Made by a program: the position numbers and the translations under genes. A DNA stretch of 7,058 bases from Desulfuromonadales bacterium. GTDB lineage: Bacteria; Desulfobacterota; Desulfuromonadia; Geobacterales; Pseudopelobacteraceae. Location: the NCBI GenBank assembly GCA_015688915.1, contig JAATGX010000032.1, positions 1-7,058 on the forward strand. The letters run 5' to 3'. The notes beneath the pieces were generated by a model, which worked only from the letters and a program-made list of their open reading frames with translations, ran no database searches and was not told the origin of the DNA. Shown here in pieces: positions 1-6,196 of this stretch (position 1 is its first letter; each line of letters begins with the position of its first letter).

Positions 1-219
1 CCCATCGTGGTCACGGACGATTCCATCATCTCCATCACCATCGCCTCCTCCTACGACGAGAAGGTCTACCTGACCCTGGACGGCCAGGTGGGGTTCAAGC
101 TCAAGCAGGGCGACATCATCGAGGTGCGCCGGGCCCTGAAGACCACGGCGCTGGTCATGTCGCGGGAGCGTGACTACTTCGAGATCCTGAGAACGAAACT
201 GAAGTGGGGAGAGCGATGA
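1..219 (+). CDS. nadK: NAD kinase, C-terminal fragment (5' end outside window)
   Basis: NAD kinase phosphorylates NAD to NADP in the cytoplasm, using ATP or polyphosphate. Only the last 72 codons are in the window, open in frame from base 1 and ending at TGA 217-219. What is visible fits the C-terminal beta-rich domain of the family: a PIVVTDDS-like start, then the LTLDGQ stretch that NAD kinases carry near the C terminus, then a KQGDIIEVRRA segment and a short basic tail. The catalytic GGDGT and NE/D motifs would lie upstream, off the window. The gene precedes recN on the same strand, an order I recall from Geobacter and other bacteria. Here 228 bp holding a palindromic repeat separates the two. 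The GTG at codon 3 is internal and not a start. Identity rests on a short fragment but is fairly secure. Confidence 0.85.
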   Translation, partial: PIVVTDDSIISITIASSYDEKVYLTLDGQVGFKLKQGDIIEVRRALKTTALVMSRERDYFEILRTKLKWGER

Positions 220-235
220 ACAGATGCGGAACACC

Positions 236-420
236 TGCCACAGAGACACGGAGACACAGAGAAATTCAACGTCATATTTACAAGGATATGCAGGATGAAC
301 GGGATGCCATCGTAAAAACTTTGTTGGCGGTACACCCTTAAGCCTTTATTCTGTTTATCCCGTTCATCCCGGTAGATTTTGTTTAGTGCTTTTCCTCTGT
401 GTCTCTGTGCCTCTGTGGCA
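236..420. repeat. Nested inverted repeat with CACAGAG-octamer arms, between nadK and recN
   Basis: This element fills most of the 228-bp nadK-recN gap. The outer left arm (236-264) is built from three tandem octamers, CACAGAGA, CACGGAGA and CACAGAGA (239-262). The outer right arm (391-420) carries the same three octamers inverted (394-417). The first 26 bases of the arms differ at two positions. An inner pair, CAGGATGAACGGGAT (291-305) and ATCCCGTTCATCCCG (357-371), pairs with one mismatch. The 51-bp centre (306-356) shows no coding signal. The whole could form one long interrupted hairpin in RNA or a cruciform in DNA. Octamer-rich palindromes of this kind recur in genomes of Geobacter and other environmental bacteria. 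There is no transposase, so a non-autonomous mobile (MITE/REP-like) origin is inference. Confidence 0.85.
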
Positions 421-447
421 GATTTAGATTTTAAGGACCGTTGACTT

Positions 448-2124
448 ATGCTGACCGACCTGTCCATCAAGAACGTTGCCATCATCGACTCCCTGCACCT
501 CCCGTTCAGGGCGGGCCTCACCATACTGACCGGCGAGACCGGGGCCGGCAAGTCGATCATCATCGATGCCGTGGGGCTGATCATGGGAGGCAGGGCCTCG
601 AGCGACCTGATCCGCTCGGGGAGCGACGAAGCAACGGTCGAGGCTATCTTCGACATCTTCGGTCTGCCGGACGTGCGGCGGCACCTGGAGGAGGCGGGCC
701 TTGAAGCTGGCGACGAACTGCTCGTCAAGCGCTCCATCTCCCGCGCCGGCAAGAATCGCATCTTCATCAACGGCGGCATGGCCACCCTGACGCTCCTGAC
801 CGACATCTCCCGCCGCCTGATCAACATCTACGGCCAACATGAGTCTCAAACCCTGCTCAGGCCAGAAAACCACCTGCTGCTCCTGGATGCCTTCGGCAAC
901 AACAACGCGCTACGCGAGGAATTCACGGCGCTGTGCGGCCGACTCCACGGCATTCAGGACCGGCTTGCGCACCTGGACGAGGAGGAACGGGAGGCGGCCC
1001 GGCGTCTGGACCTGCTCTCGTTCCAATCGGACGAAATCGCCGCGGCCGAACTGCTGCCGGGCGAGGAAGAGGAGTTGGAGGAACGCCGCCGGGTGCTGGC
1101 CGGCGCCGAAAAACTCGGCGGCGCCAGTGCCGAAGCCTTTGAGCGGCTCTATGGCGGCGACGGCGCCATCCTCGGGCAACTGCGGCGCATCGCGGCCTCC
1201 ATCACCGACCTGTCCGCCATCGACCACACCCTGGCCGGGGTGGCCGCCACCCTGGAAGAGTCCTACCTGCAACTGGAGGATGCGGCCATCAGCCTGCGCG
1301 ACTACGCCGCCCGCATCGAGGCAGACCCGGCCGGCCTGCAACAGGCCGACGACCGCCTGGACCGGATCGGTCGCCTCAAGAAGAAGTATGGTGCGACCAT
1401 AGAGGAGATCCTTGCCTACCGGCAGGAGATCGATGCCGAACTGGAACGGTTGCGCGGACGCGAGCAGGACCGGGCCCAGCTTGAGTCGGAGCGTGACCGG
1501 CTGGCCACGGAGGTGCGCAAGCGGGGGGCAGAGCTGACCGGTCGCCGCGCAAAGGCGGCTGGGGCGCTGAAGAAGGCGTTGGAGGCCGAGGCGCACCAGG
1601 TGGCCATGAAACATGCGGTCTTCGAGATCTTGCTGGAGCCTTTGGCCGAGCCGCGCGCCAGCGGGTTCGAGCGCATCGAGTTCCTCTTCTCCCCCAACCC
1701 GGGCGAGCCGCCCCGGCCCCTGGCCAGGATCGCCTCCGGGGGCGAGCTGTCGCGCCTGATGCTGGCGATCAAGCAGGTGCTGCCCGAAAGCGATGTCCCC
1801 ACCCTAGTCTTCGACGAGGTGGACAGCGGCATCGGCGGGGCCACATCCGAACTGGTGGGGAGGAAGCTGAAGAACGTGGCCGGCCGGCAGCAAGTGTTGT
1901 GCATCACCCATCTGCCGCAGGTCGCGGCCTTTGCGGACCAGCACCTGCGGGTGGAAAAGCAGGTCGAGGCGGGCAGGACGTCCACGAGAGTAGCCCTTCT
2001 GGAAGAGCGGGAGCGTACCCGCGAGGTGGCCCGCATGCTGGCTGGGGCGACCATCACGGAGTCGGCCCTGTCCCACGCGGCCGAGATGCTGGCGGCGGCG
2101 GTGACGCCGACACCATCAAAATGA
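448..2124 (+). CDS. recN: DNA repair protein RecN
   Basis: RecN is an SMC-like ATPase that acts at DNA double-strand breaks, holding or bringing together DNA ends for RecA-dependent repair. The protein has 558 residues, the usual family length (about 550-560). Residues 1-50 carry the N-terminal ABC half with Walker A GETGAGKS at 29-36. A long helical, charged region (roughly 155-380) is the expected coiled-coil arm. The C-terminal ABC half has the signature SGGELSR (430-436), Walker B ending in D456-E457 (TLVFDEVDSGIGG), and a switch histidine H488 in CITHLPQ. The ATG at 448 follows an AAGGA ribosome site (433-437) at 10-base spacing, and Walker A lies at the normal distance from it. No LexA-type operator was found upstream, although recN is SOS-controlled in many bacteria. 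The gene is intact and ends at TGA 2122-2124. Confidence is very high. Confidence 0.98.
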   Translation: MLTDLSIKNVAIIDSLHLPFRAGLTILTGETGAGKSIIIDAVGLIMGGRASSDLIRSGSDEATVEAIFDIFGLPDVRRHLEEAGLEAGDELLVKRSISRAGKNRIFINGGMATLTLLTDISRRLINIYGQHESQTLLRPENHLLLLDAFGNNNALREEFTALCGRLHGIQDRLAHLDEEEREAARRLDLLSFQSDEIAAAELLPGEEEELEERRRVLAGAEKLGGASAEAFERLYGGDGAILGQLRRIAASITDLSAIDHTLAGVAATLEESYLQLEDAAISLRDYAARIEADPAGLQQADDRLDRIGRLKKKYGATIEEILAYRQEIDAELERLRGREQDRAQLESERDRLATEVRKRGAELTGRRAKAAGALKKALEAEAHQVAMKHAVFEILLEPLAEPRASGFERIEFLFSPNPGEPPRPLARIASGGELSRLMLAIKQVLPESDVPTLVFDEVDSGIGGATSELVGRKLKNVAGRQQVLCITHLPQVAAFADQHLRVEKQVEAGRTSTRVALLEERERTREVARMLAGATITESALSHAAEMLAAAVTPTPSK

Positions 2125-2153
2125 TCCGGCCCCATGACGTCAATACTCTTCCT

Positions 2154-2309
2154 GATTAGCGCTGATGTTCCGCTAACAGTGCTCACATGGCAAGTCCCCC
2201 TTTGAAAAAGGGGGATTTAGGGGGATTTGCCGTAACGGCGCAACTTCAAATCCCCCCTGACCCCCCTTTTTCAAAGGGGGGGACGCTTAACGGAAGATTG
2301 ACGCTAATC
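2154..2309. repeat. Nested palindromic element (GGGGGATTT / CAAATCCCCC type) between recN and the acyl-CoA synthetase
   Basis: Two layers of inverted repeat share nearly the same centre. Outer arms 2154-2176 and 2287-2309 match at 18 of 23 positions (both read GATTAGCG...TTCCG.TAA outside-in). Inner arms 2194-2229 and 2247-2284 pair along most of their 36-38 bases with small indels. They carry the GTCCCCC-TTTGAAAAA-GGGGG and GGGGGATTT blocks familiar from dispersed intergenic repeats in Geobacter and other bacteria. The apex has its own short stem, GCCG-TAA-CGGC (2229-2239). Each inner arm can also fold alone (CCCCCTTT with AAAGGGGG), so cruciform extrusion is plausible. It fills most of the 223-bp recN to synthetase gap. 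No T-run follows the stems, so it is not a standard terminator. Non-autonomous mobile origin is inference. Confidence 0.85.
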
Positions 2310-2325
2310 GGGATGCTTTTATAGA
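2298..2325 (+). promoter_or_regulatory. Sigma-70-type promoter for the acyl-CoA synthetase gene
   Basis: The -35 box TTGACG (2298-2303) and -10 box TATAGA (2320-2325) are separated by 16 bp. Each matches the consensus at 5 of 6 positions. Transcription would start near 2332, leaving a leader of about 16 bases that contains the GGAGG ribosome site (2339-2343), 4 bases before the ATG at 2348. The -35 box lies inside the right outer arm of the palindrome (2287-2309), while the -10 box is outside it. Seen by eye only; no start-site data. Confidence 0.6.
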
Positions 2326-2347
2326 TTCATCACTGTCCGGAGGCGGC

Positions 2348-4006
2348 ATGTCAAAGCGGATCACCCACACGTTCGGAGAGCTTCTGGACGATATGGCGCA
2401 ACGGTTTCCCGATAACGAGGCGTTGGTGTACCATGAGCGCGGCCTGCGCTACACCTACCGCGACTTCAACGAGGTCTGCCGGCAGGTCGCCAAGGGGTTG
2501 CTGAACCTGGGGGTAAAAAAGGGGGACAACGTCTCCATCTGGGCCAACAATGTGCCGGAATGGGTCATCCTGCAATTCGCCACGGCCAAGATCGGCGCCA
2601 TCCTGGTCACGATCAACACCAGCTACAAGTCGGCCGAACTGGAGTATATCCTCGAACAGTCGGACTCCACCACCCTGTTCATGGTCAAGTCATTCAAGGA
2701 CACCGATTATATCCGGACAATGTACGACGTTGTCCCGGAACTGGCCGCCGCCGAACCGGGCAGGCTTGCCAGCCCCAAATTGCCCTGCCTGAAGAACGTG
2801 GTCTGCATCGGCAGCGAAATCCCTGCCGGGATGCTCAACCTCACCAGCATCATCGACCGGGGAAAAGCCGTCTCCGACCAGGAGCTGCGGGCCGTCGAGG
2901 CGACCCTGAACTGCCACGAGGTGGTCAACATGCAGTATACCTCCGGCACCACCGGCTTCCCCAAGGGGGTCATGCTAACCCACTACAACGTGGTCAACAA
3001 CGGCTTCAACATCGGCGAGTGCATGAAATTCACCGAAAAGGACCGCCTCTGCATCCCGGTGCCGTTCTTCCATTGCTTCGGCTGCGTCCTGGCGGTCATG
3101 GCCTGCGTCACCCACGCCTCCACCATGGTCCCGGTGGAGATTTTCGACCCGCTCACGGTGCTCCAGACCATCGAGAAGGAAAAATGCACCGCCGTGCACG
3201 GCGTCCCGACCATGTTCATCGCCGAGCTGGAACATCCCGAGTTCTCCAGATTCGACCTCACCAGCCTGCGCACCGGCATCATGGCCGGTTCGGTCTGTCC
3301 GATCGAAGTCATGAAACGCGTGGTAAAAGACATGCATGTATCTGAAATAACCAGTGTCTACGGCCAGACCGAGTCATCCCCCGGCATCACCCAGACCCGC
3401 ACCGATGATTCCATCGAGTTGCGTGTGGCCACCGTCGGCCGGGCCCTGCCCGGCGCCGAGGTCAGGATCGTCGACATCGAAACCGGCGCCACCCTGCCGC
3501 CGGGCAAACAGGGTGAGCTCTGCGGGCGCGGTTACATGGTCATGAAGGGGTACTACAAGATGCCGGAGGAAACCGCCAAGGTGATCGATGCCGATGGCTG
3601 GCTGCATACCGGCGACCTGGCCATCATGGACGAGAACGGTTATTGCAAGATTACCGGCCGGATCAAGCAGATGATCATCCGCGGCGGTGAAAATATCTAT
3701 CCCCGGGAGATCGAGGAGTTCCTCTACACCCATCCGAATATTTCCGATGTGCAGATCTACGGCGTTCCGGACCGTAAATACGGCGAGCAGGTCATGGCCG
3801 CCATTGTCCTGAAAAAGGGGATAGAGATGAGCGAGGAGGAGGTCAGGGAGTTTTGCAGGGGGAGGATAGCCAACTACAAGATACCGCGCTACGTCAAGTT
3901 CGTGGAGGGGTATCCCATGACCGCCAGCGGCAAGATTCAGAAGTTCAAGCTCAGGGAGATGGCGATCAAGGAACTGCGTCTGGAGGCCAGCGGCGCGACC
4001 GCGTGA
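2348..4006 (+). CDS. AMP-forming acyl-CoA synthetase (YngI/ACSF2-like fatty-acid CoA ligase)
   Basis: This cytoplasmic enzyme activates a carboxylic acid, probably a medium- or long-chain fatty acid, to its CoA thioester through an acyl-AMP intermediate. The 552-residue length is normal. The full ANL-superfamily motif set is present: P-loop TSGTTGFPKG (198-207), YGQTE (338-342), WLHTGD with the ribose-binding aspartate D423, hinge region GRIKQMIIRGGENIYP (437-452), and the adenylation lysine K529 in TASGKIQK. The C-terminal domain reads like human ACSF2 and Bacillus YngI (NYKIPRYVKFVEGYP, then GKIQKFKLRE), which is why I prefer that subgroup to classical FadD. Substrate cannot be read from sequence; aromatic or dicarboxylic acids are possible. 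GGAGG at 2339-2343 supports the ATG. It appears to be a single-gene unit with its own promoter and terminator. A short patch near 3311-3356 is richer in A+T than the rest, without breaking the frame. Confidence 0.93.
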   Translation: MSKRITHTFGELLDDMAQRFPDNEALVYHERGLRYTYRDFNEVCRQVAKGLLNLGVKKGDNVSIWANNVPEWVILQFATAKIGAILVTINTSYKSAELEYILEQSDSTTLFMVKSFKDTDYIRTMYDVVPELAAAEPGRLASPKLPCLKNVVCIGSEIPAGMLNLTSIIDRGKAVSDQELRAVEATLNCHEVVNMQYTSGTTGFPKGVMLTHYNVVNNGFNIGECMKFTEKDRLCIPVPFFHCFGCVLAVMACVTHASTMVPVEIFDPLTVLQTIEKEKCTAVHGVPTMFIAELEHPEFSRFDLTSLRTGIMAGSVCPIEVMKRVVKDMHVSEITSVYGQTESSPGITQTRTDDSIELRVATVGRALPGAEVRIVDIETGATLPPGKQGELCGRGYMVMKGYYKMPEETAKVIDADGWLHTGDLAIMDENGYCKITGRIKQMIIRGGENIYPREIEEFLYTHPNISDVQIYGVPDRKYGEQVMAAIVLKKGIEMSEEEVREFCRGRIANYKIPRYVKFVEGYPMTASGKIQKFKLREMAIKELRLEASGATA

Positions 4007-4057
4007 GTTGTGCCGATCCCCGCAGCAGTGTCCTCGAAAAAAACAGACAGATTTTTG

Positions 4058-4091
4058 AAGGGGTAGATCGGCAACGACCTGCCCCTTTTTT
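4058..4091 (+). terminator. Rho-independent terminator after the acyl-CoA synthetase
   Basis: A 9-bp stem, AAGGGGTAG (4058-4066) with CTGCCCCTT (4079-4087), includes one G-U pair and encloses a 12-base loop. It runs into six T residues at 4086-4091. It lies 51 bases past the synthetase stop and separates it from the convergent gene ending at 4150. On the opposite strand the stem is not directly followed by a T-run, so it looks mainly one-directional. Confidence 0.8.
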
Positions 4092-4149
4092 ATTCCGCGG
4101 AGATCGGGAGTTCCGTAACAAGGGTCTCAATCGGTTTCAAGGTGTGCGC

Positions 4150-5481
4150 TTACGTATCAAACCGCCACTTGAAACTGACCGCCTTGCACCCCGGCAACGC
4201 CAGCCGGAAACGATTCAGACCCTTCTCCGTGATGCCGGTTCCGCTGCAGGTCAGCCATTTCAACCCCTTCAACCGCGCCAGGTTGAGCAGCCCCGTGTCG
4301 CTGATGGCGGTGTGGTAGATGTTGAGCCGTGTCAGACTGCGCAGCCCTTCCAGTAGCCGCAGCCCTTTGTTGGTGACGGTGGTGTTGGAGAGATAGAGCT
4401 CCCGCAGGCCGGAAAAATGTCCCAGGTGCCGCAAGGCGCCGTCGTCGATCTCGTAGAGGAAGAGGGCCTGGAGGTCATCCGGGTGCAGATCATCCAGGAA
4501 ATGCAGATCAGCCTCGGTCGCCCCTTTTACGTCCAGCCGCACCTCCTTGTTCAGGAGCACCTCCCGCACGCCCTTGGCGCTCCCCAGGCGCTGCCAGTCG
4601 CGGTAATCCGCCGACCCGCTGCTCCGTTCATAGAGCGTCCCGCAGGATCGATCCGCGGGAAAGCGGATGATGCGCGTCTCCTTGGGGGTGAGCGGATCAT
4701 CGTCCCGGTCCGCGTCGCCCCGCAGGACAGCCAGGCGCCCCCTGGCCTTGGCGATGTTCAGGTCGACCGCGGCCGCCATCTCGGCCAGCAGGTCGATACC
4801 ATCGGCACGGGCCTCGTCCACCCGCAGCTTGAACCTGTGGATATCGGTCGCCTTCAGCTCCTCAATCCGGCGATCCACGGCATGGATATTCTGCCGGACC
4901 CGCGCGATCTGGCGGATCACCCGCACCAGTTCCGTCGCCACGTCAAATTCCGCGCCCGGTTCGGGCCCCAGGTCCCGGTCGCCGAGGATGTCCTCCAGCA
5001 CGCTGCGATCGCCCATCTCGTAGGCCTGGTTGGCCATTGCCATCAGCTCCTGCCGCCTCAGCCGCTCGTCATCGTCCGATGCCAGGTCGGGATGGATGGC
5101 CTTGGCGACCTCGCGGTAGAGATGTTTCAGGCTTTTGCCCGGCGCATCCGGCCCCTGCTCGGCATCATCGTCCAGGAGATCGGCGTCATGCTGAAAATGA
5201 CTGAAGGTATCATCGTTCGTATCGTCGGCGCCATCGACCTCTTCGACGGTGCAATCCCCCGCCAGCAGGCTGTCCAGTTGCCCTTCCAGGTCTTCCAACC
5301 GGGCAATGCGCCCCCCCAGGATCTCCTCGTAGCCCTGTTCAAACAGGCGGATCTCGTCCCTGAACGCGGCAAAAGAGCGCTCCCGTTCGACAAGCTGCTG
5401 CTGAAGGGCGGTCAGGTCGCTCCGCTTGCGGTCGAGTTCGACCTCTTCAGGGGTTTTCAAGCGGGTACGGGAAGAGTTCAT
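4150..5481 (-). CDS. J-domain-like and leucine-rich-repeat protein, function unknown
   Basis: I do not recognise a named family for this 443-residue protein. Residues 12-72 are charged and heptad-like, a likely coiled coil. Residues 78-115 form an acidic linker. Residues 117-167 look like a compact J domain: a basic helix (LKHLYREVAKAI), the HPD motif at 130-132, then a helix with NQAYEMGD. J domains stimulate Hsp70/DnaK ATPase. Residues 180-255 are a second long helical stretch. Residues 337-431 hold four leucine-rich repeats of 22-25 residues (LxxLxLxxTxITxxGL pattern), usually a protein-binding surface. There is no signal peptide or membrane segment, so it is probably cytoplasmic. Its ATG overlaps the stop of the Hda-like gene (ATGA) and lacks a clear ribosome site, suggesting translational coupling. 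Ends with TAA at 4150-4152. That it recruits DnaK to a partner is inference; the J-like part could be degenerate. Confidence 0.85.
   Translation of the reverse strand: MNSSRTRLKTPEEVELDRKRSDLTALQQQLVERERSFAAFRDEIRLFEQGYEEILGGRIARLEDLEGQLDSLLAGDCTVEEVDGADDTNDDTFSHFQHDADLLDDDAEQGPDAPGKSLKHLYREVAKAIHPDLASDDDERLRRQELMAMANQAYEMGDRSVLEDILGDRDLGPEPGAEFDVATELVRVIRQIARVRQNIHAVDRRIEELKATDIHRFKLRVDEARADGIDLLAEMAAAVDLNIAKARGRLAVLRGDADRDDDPLTPKETRIIRFPADRSCGTLYERSSGSADYRDWQRLGSAKGVREVLLNKEVRLDVKGATEADLHFLDDLHPDDLQALFLYEIDDGALRHLGHFSGLRELYLSNTTVTNKGLRLLEGLRSLTRLNIYHTAISDTGLLNLARLKGLKWLTCSGTGITEKGLNRFRLALPGCKAVSFKWRFDT
5478..5481 (-). other. ATGA stop/start overlap coupling the Hda-like and J-domain-LRR genes
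   Basis: On the minus strand the start ATG (5481-5479) and stop TGA (5480-5478) share bases. The 30 bases before this ATG contain no good Shine-Dalgarno sequence, so the downstream gene is probably translated by ribosomes that have just finished the upstream one. Confidence 0.8.
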
Positions 5482-6194
5482 GGGGTGATACCGCTGGCCT
5501 GCGAACCGAGCCGTGCCTCCCGGGCAAGCGGCAGCGTGATGCGGCGTTTCTCGGCCATGGAGAGGCGAAAGATCGCCTCGAAGCTGCCGATCAACTCACT
5601 CACCTCACGCCCGGCCGTAACCAGGATGTACTCCACCACCTCGTCCGGCACGCGCACCTGGCGGTCGTCGGCGATCTTCTTCAGGATCATGCGGCGGGAC
5701 TGGTCGTCGGAGGCATCCACGCGGGTCACCAGCCCCCAGAGCAGCCGTGAAACCAGATGGTCGTCCAGGTGGGGCAGTTCGCGGGGCGGATGGAGACCGG
5801 CCATGGCGACCTTGCGGCCCACGCCGTGGAAATCGTTGAAGACCTGCCACAACCCGGCCCGCAGGGCGGCATCATCGGGCAGCAGGTGCAGGTCGTCCAC
5901 CACGAGCGCCGGAGCAGCGGCGAAACGGGCGGAAAGTTCATCCACCGTGAACTGTTCGGCGCAGGAGAGATACGCGGCGGGCCGGGAACCGTCGCCGCCA
6001 AGGGCTTGGGCAATGGCCTTCAGCAGATGGGTCTTGCCGGAGCCGGGCGGACCGTACAGATAGAGCAGGTTCTCCTCGTCCGACCTGTCGGCGATGCGCC
6101 GGGCAAACTGCACGGCAGCCGCGGTGCCGTCGCAGACGACGAAACTGTCGAAACTGAAAATGGGTGTAATGGGGAAATCGAAAAACTGCTGCAT
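5478..6194 (-). CDS. DnaA/Hda-like AAA+ ATPase lacking the DnaA DNA-binding domain
   Basis: This 238-residue protein matches the AAA+ core of DnaA and, in overall design, the replication regulator Hda. Hda works with the sliding clamp to make DnaA hydrolyse its ATP after initiation. Visible motifs are Walker A GPPGSGKT (48-55), Walker B LVVDD (97-101), and SRLLWGL with R150 at the position of the DnaA/Hda arginine finger. The protein ends after the lid subdomain, with no helix-turn-helix domain IV. The N terminus (MQQFFDFP) places Q2-Q3-F4-F5-D6-F7 where Hda carries its clamp-binding peptide, a suggestive but unproven match. Where DnaA has the sensor II arginine (V-R-E-L-E-G), this protein has V198-S199-E200-L201-I202-G203, so that arginine is replaced by serine. 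The gene starts 2 bases after ruvB ends, has only a weak ribosome site, and overlaps the next gene by 4 bp. DnaC/IstB-type loaders are less likely. Family call is firm; an Hda role is inferred. Confidence 0.88.
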   Translation of the reverse strand: MQQFFDFPITPIFSFDSFVVCDGTAAAVQFARRIADRSDEENLLYLYGPPGSGKTHLLKAIAQALGGDGSRPAAYLSCAEQFTVDELSARFAAAPALVVDDLHLLPDDAALRAGLWQVFNDFHGVGRKVAMAGLHPPRELPHLDDHLVSRLLWGLVTRVDASDDQSRRMILKKIADDRQVRVPDEVVEYILVTAGREVSELIGSFEAIFRLSMAEKRRITLPLAREARLGSQASGITP

Positions 6195-6196
6195 TG

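Noticed and set aside
321..350. TTGTTG (321-326) and TTTATT (345-350) as a recN promoter
   Set aside because: Weak boxes with an 18-bp spacer, located inside the repeat centre; not better than chance in this A+T-richer stretch.
236..420. CRISPR-like array or regulatory tandem repeat from the octamers
   Set aside because: The octamers are contiguous and mirrored between two arms, with no spacers of regular length; a palindromic repeat explains them.
174..827. A 217-codon minus-strand open frame across the nadK-recN gap containing SATEAQRHRGK
   Set aside because: That peptide is the translation of the CACAGAG repeat arm and turns up wherever such repeats are read through. The rest of the frame lies antisense to recN.
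910..2186. Long minus-strand open frames (910-1614 and 1416-2186) opposite recN
   Set aside because: recN is unambiguous on the + strand with all ABC motifs; the antisense translations are low-complexity GC-codon shadows.
2194..2284. Inner arms of the palindrome as a recN intrinsic terminator
   Set aside because: The stems are strong, but no run of T follows on the + strand (ATTTAG or GGGGACG follows instead). It could slow polymerase or protect a 3' end, but it is not a standard terminator.
4134..4175. Inverted repeat GTTTCAAG (4134-4141) / CTTGAAAC (4168-4175) at the end of the J-LRR gene
   Set aside because: Only 8 bp with a 26-base loop, overlapping the coding 3' end and without a following T-run, so not a convincing terminator for the minus-strand cluster.
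4417..6063. A 548-codon open frame on the + strand opposite the Hda-like and J-LRR genes
   Set aside because: It is antisense to two genes whose minus-strand products show Walker motifs, HPD and leucine-rich repeats. Its own translation has no recognisable domain, and long shadow frames are common in GC-rich DNA.
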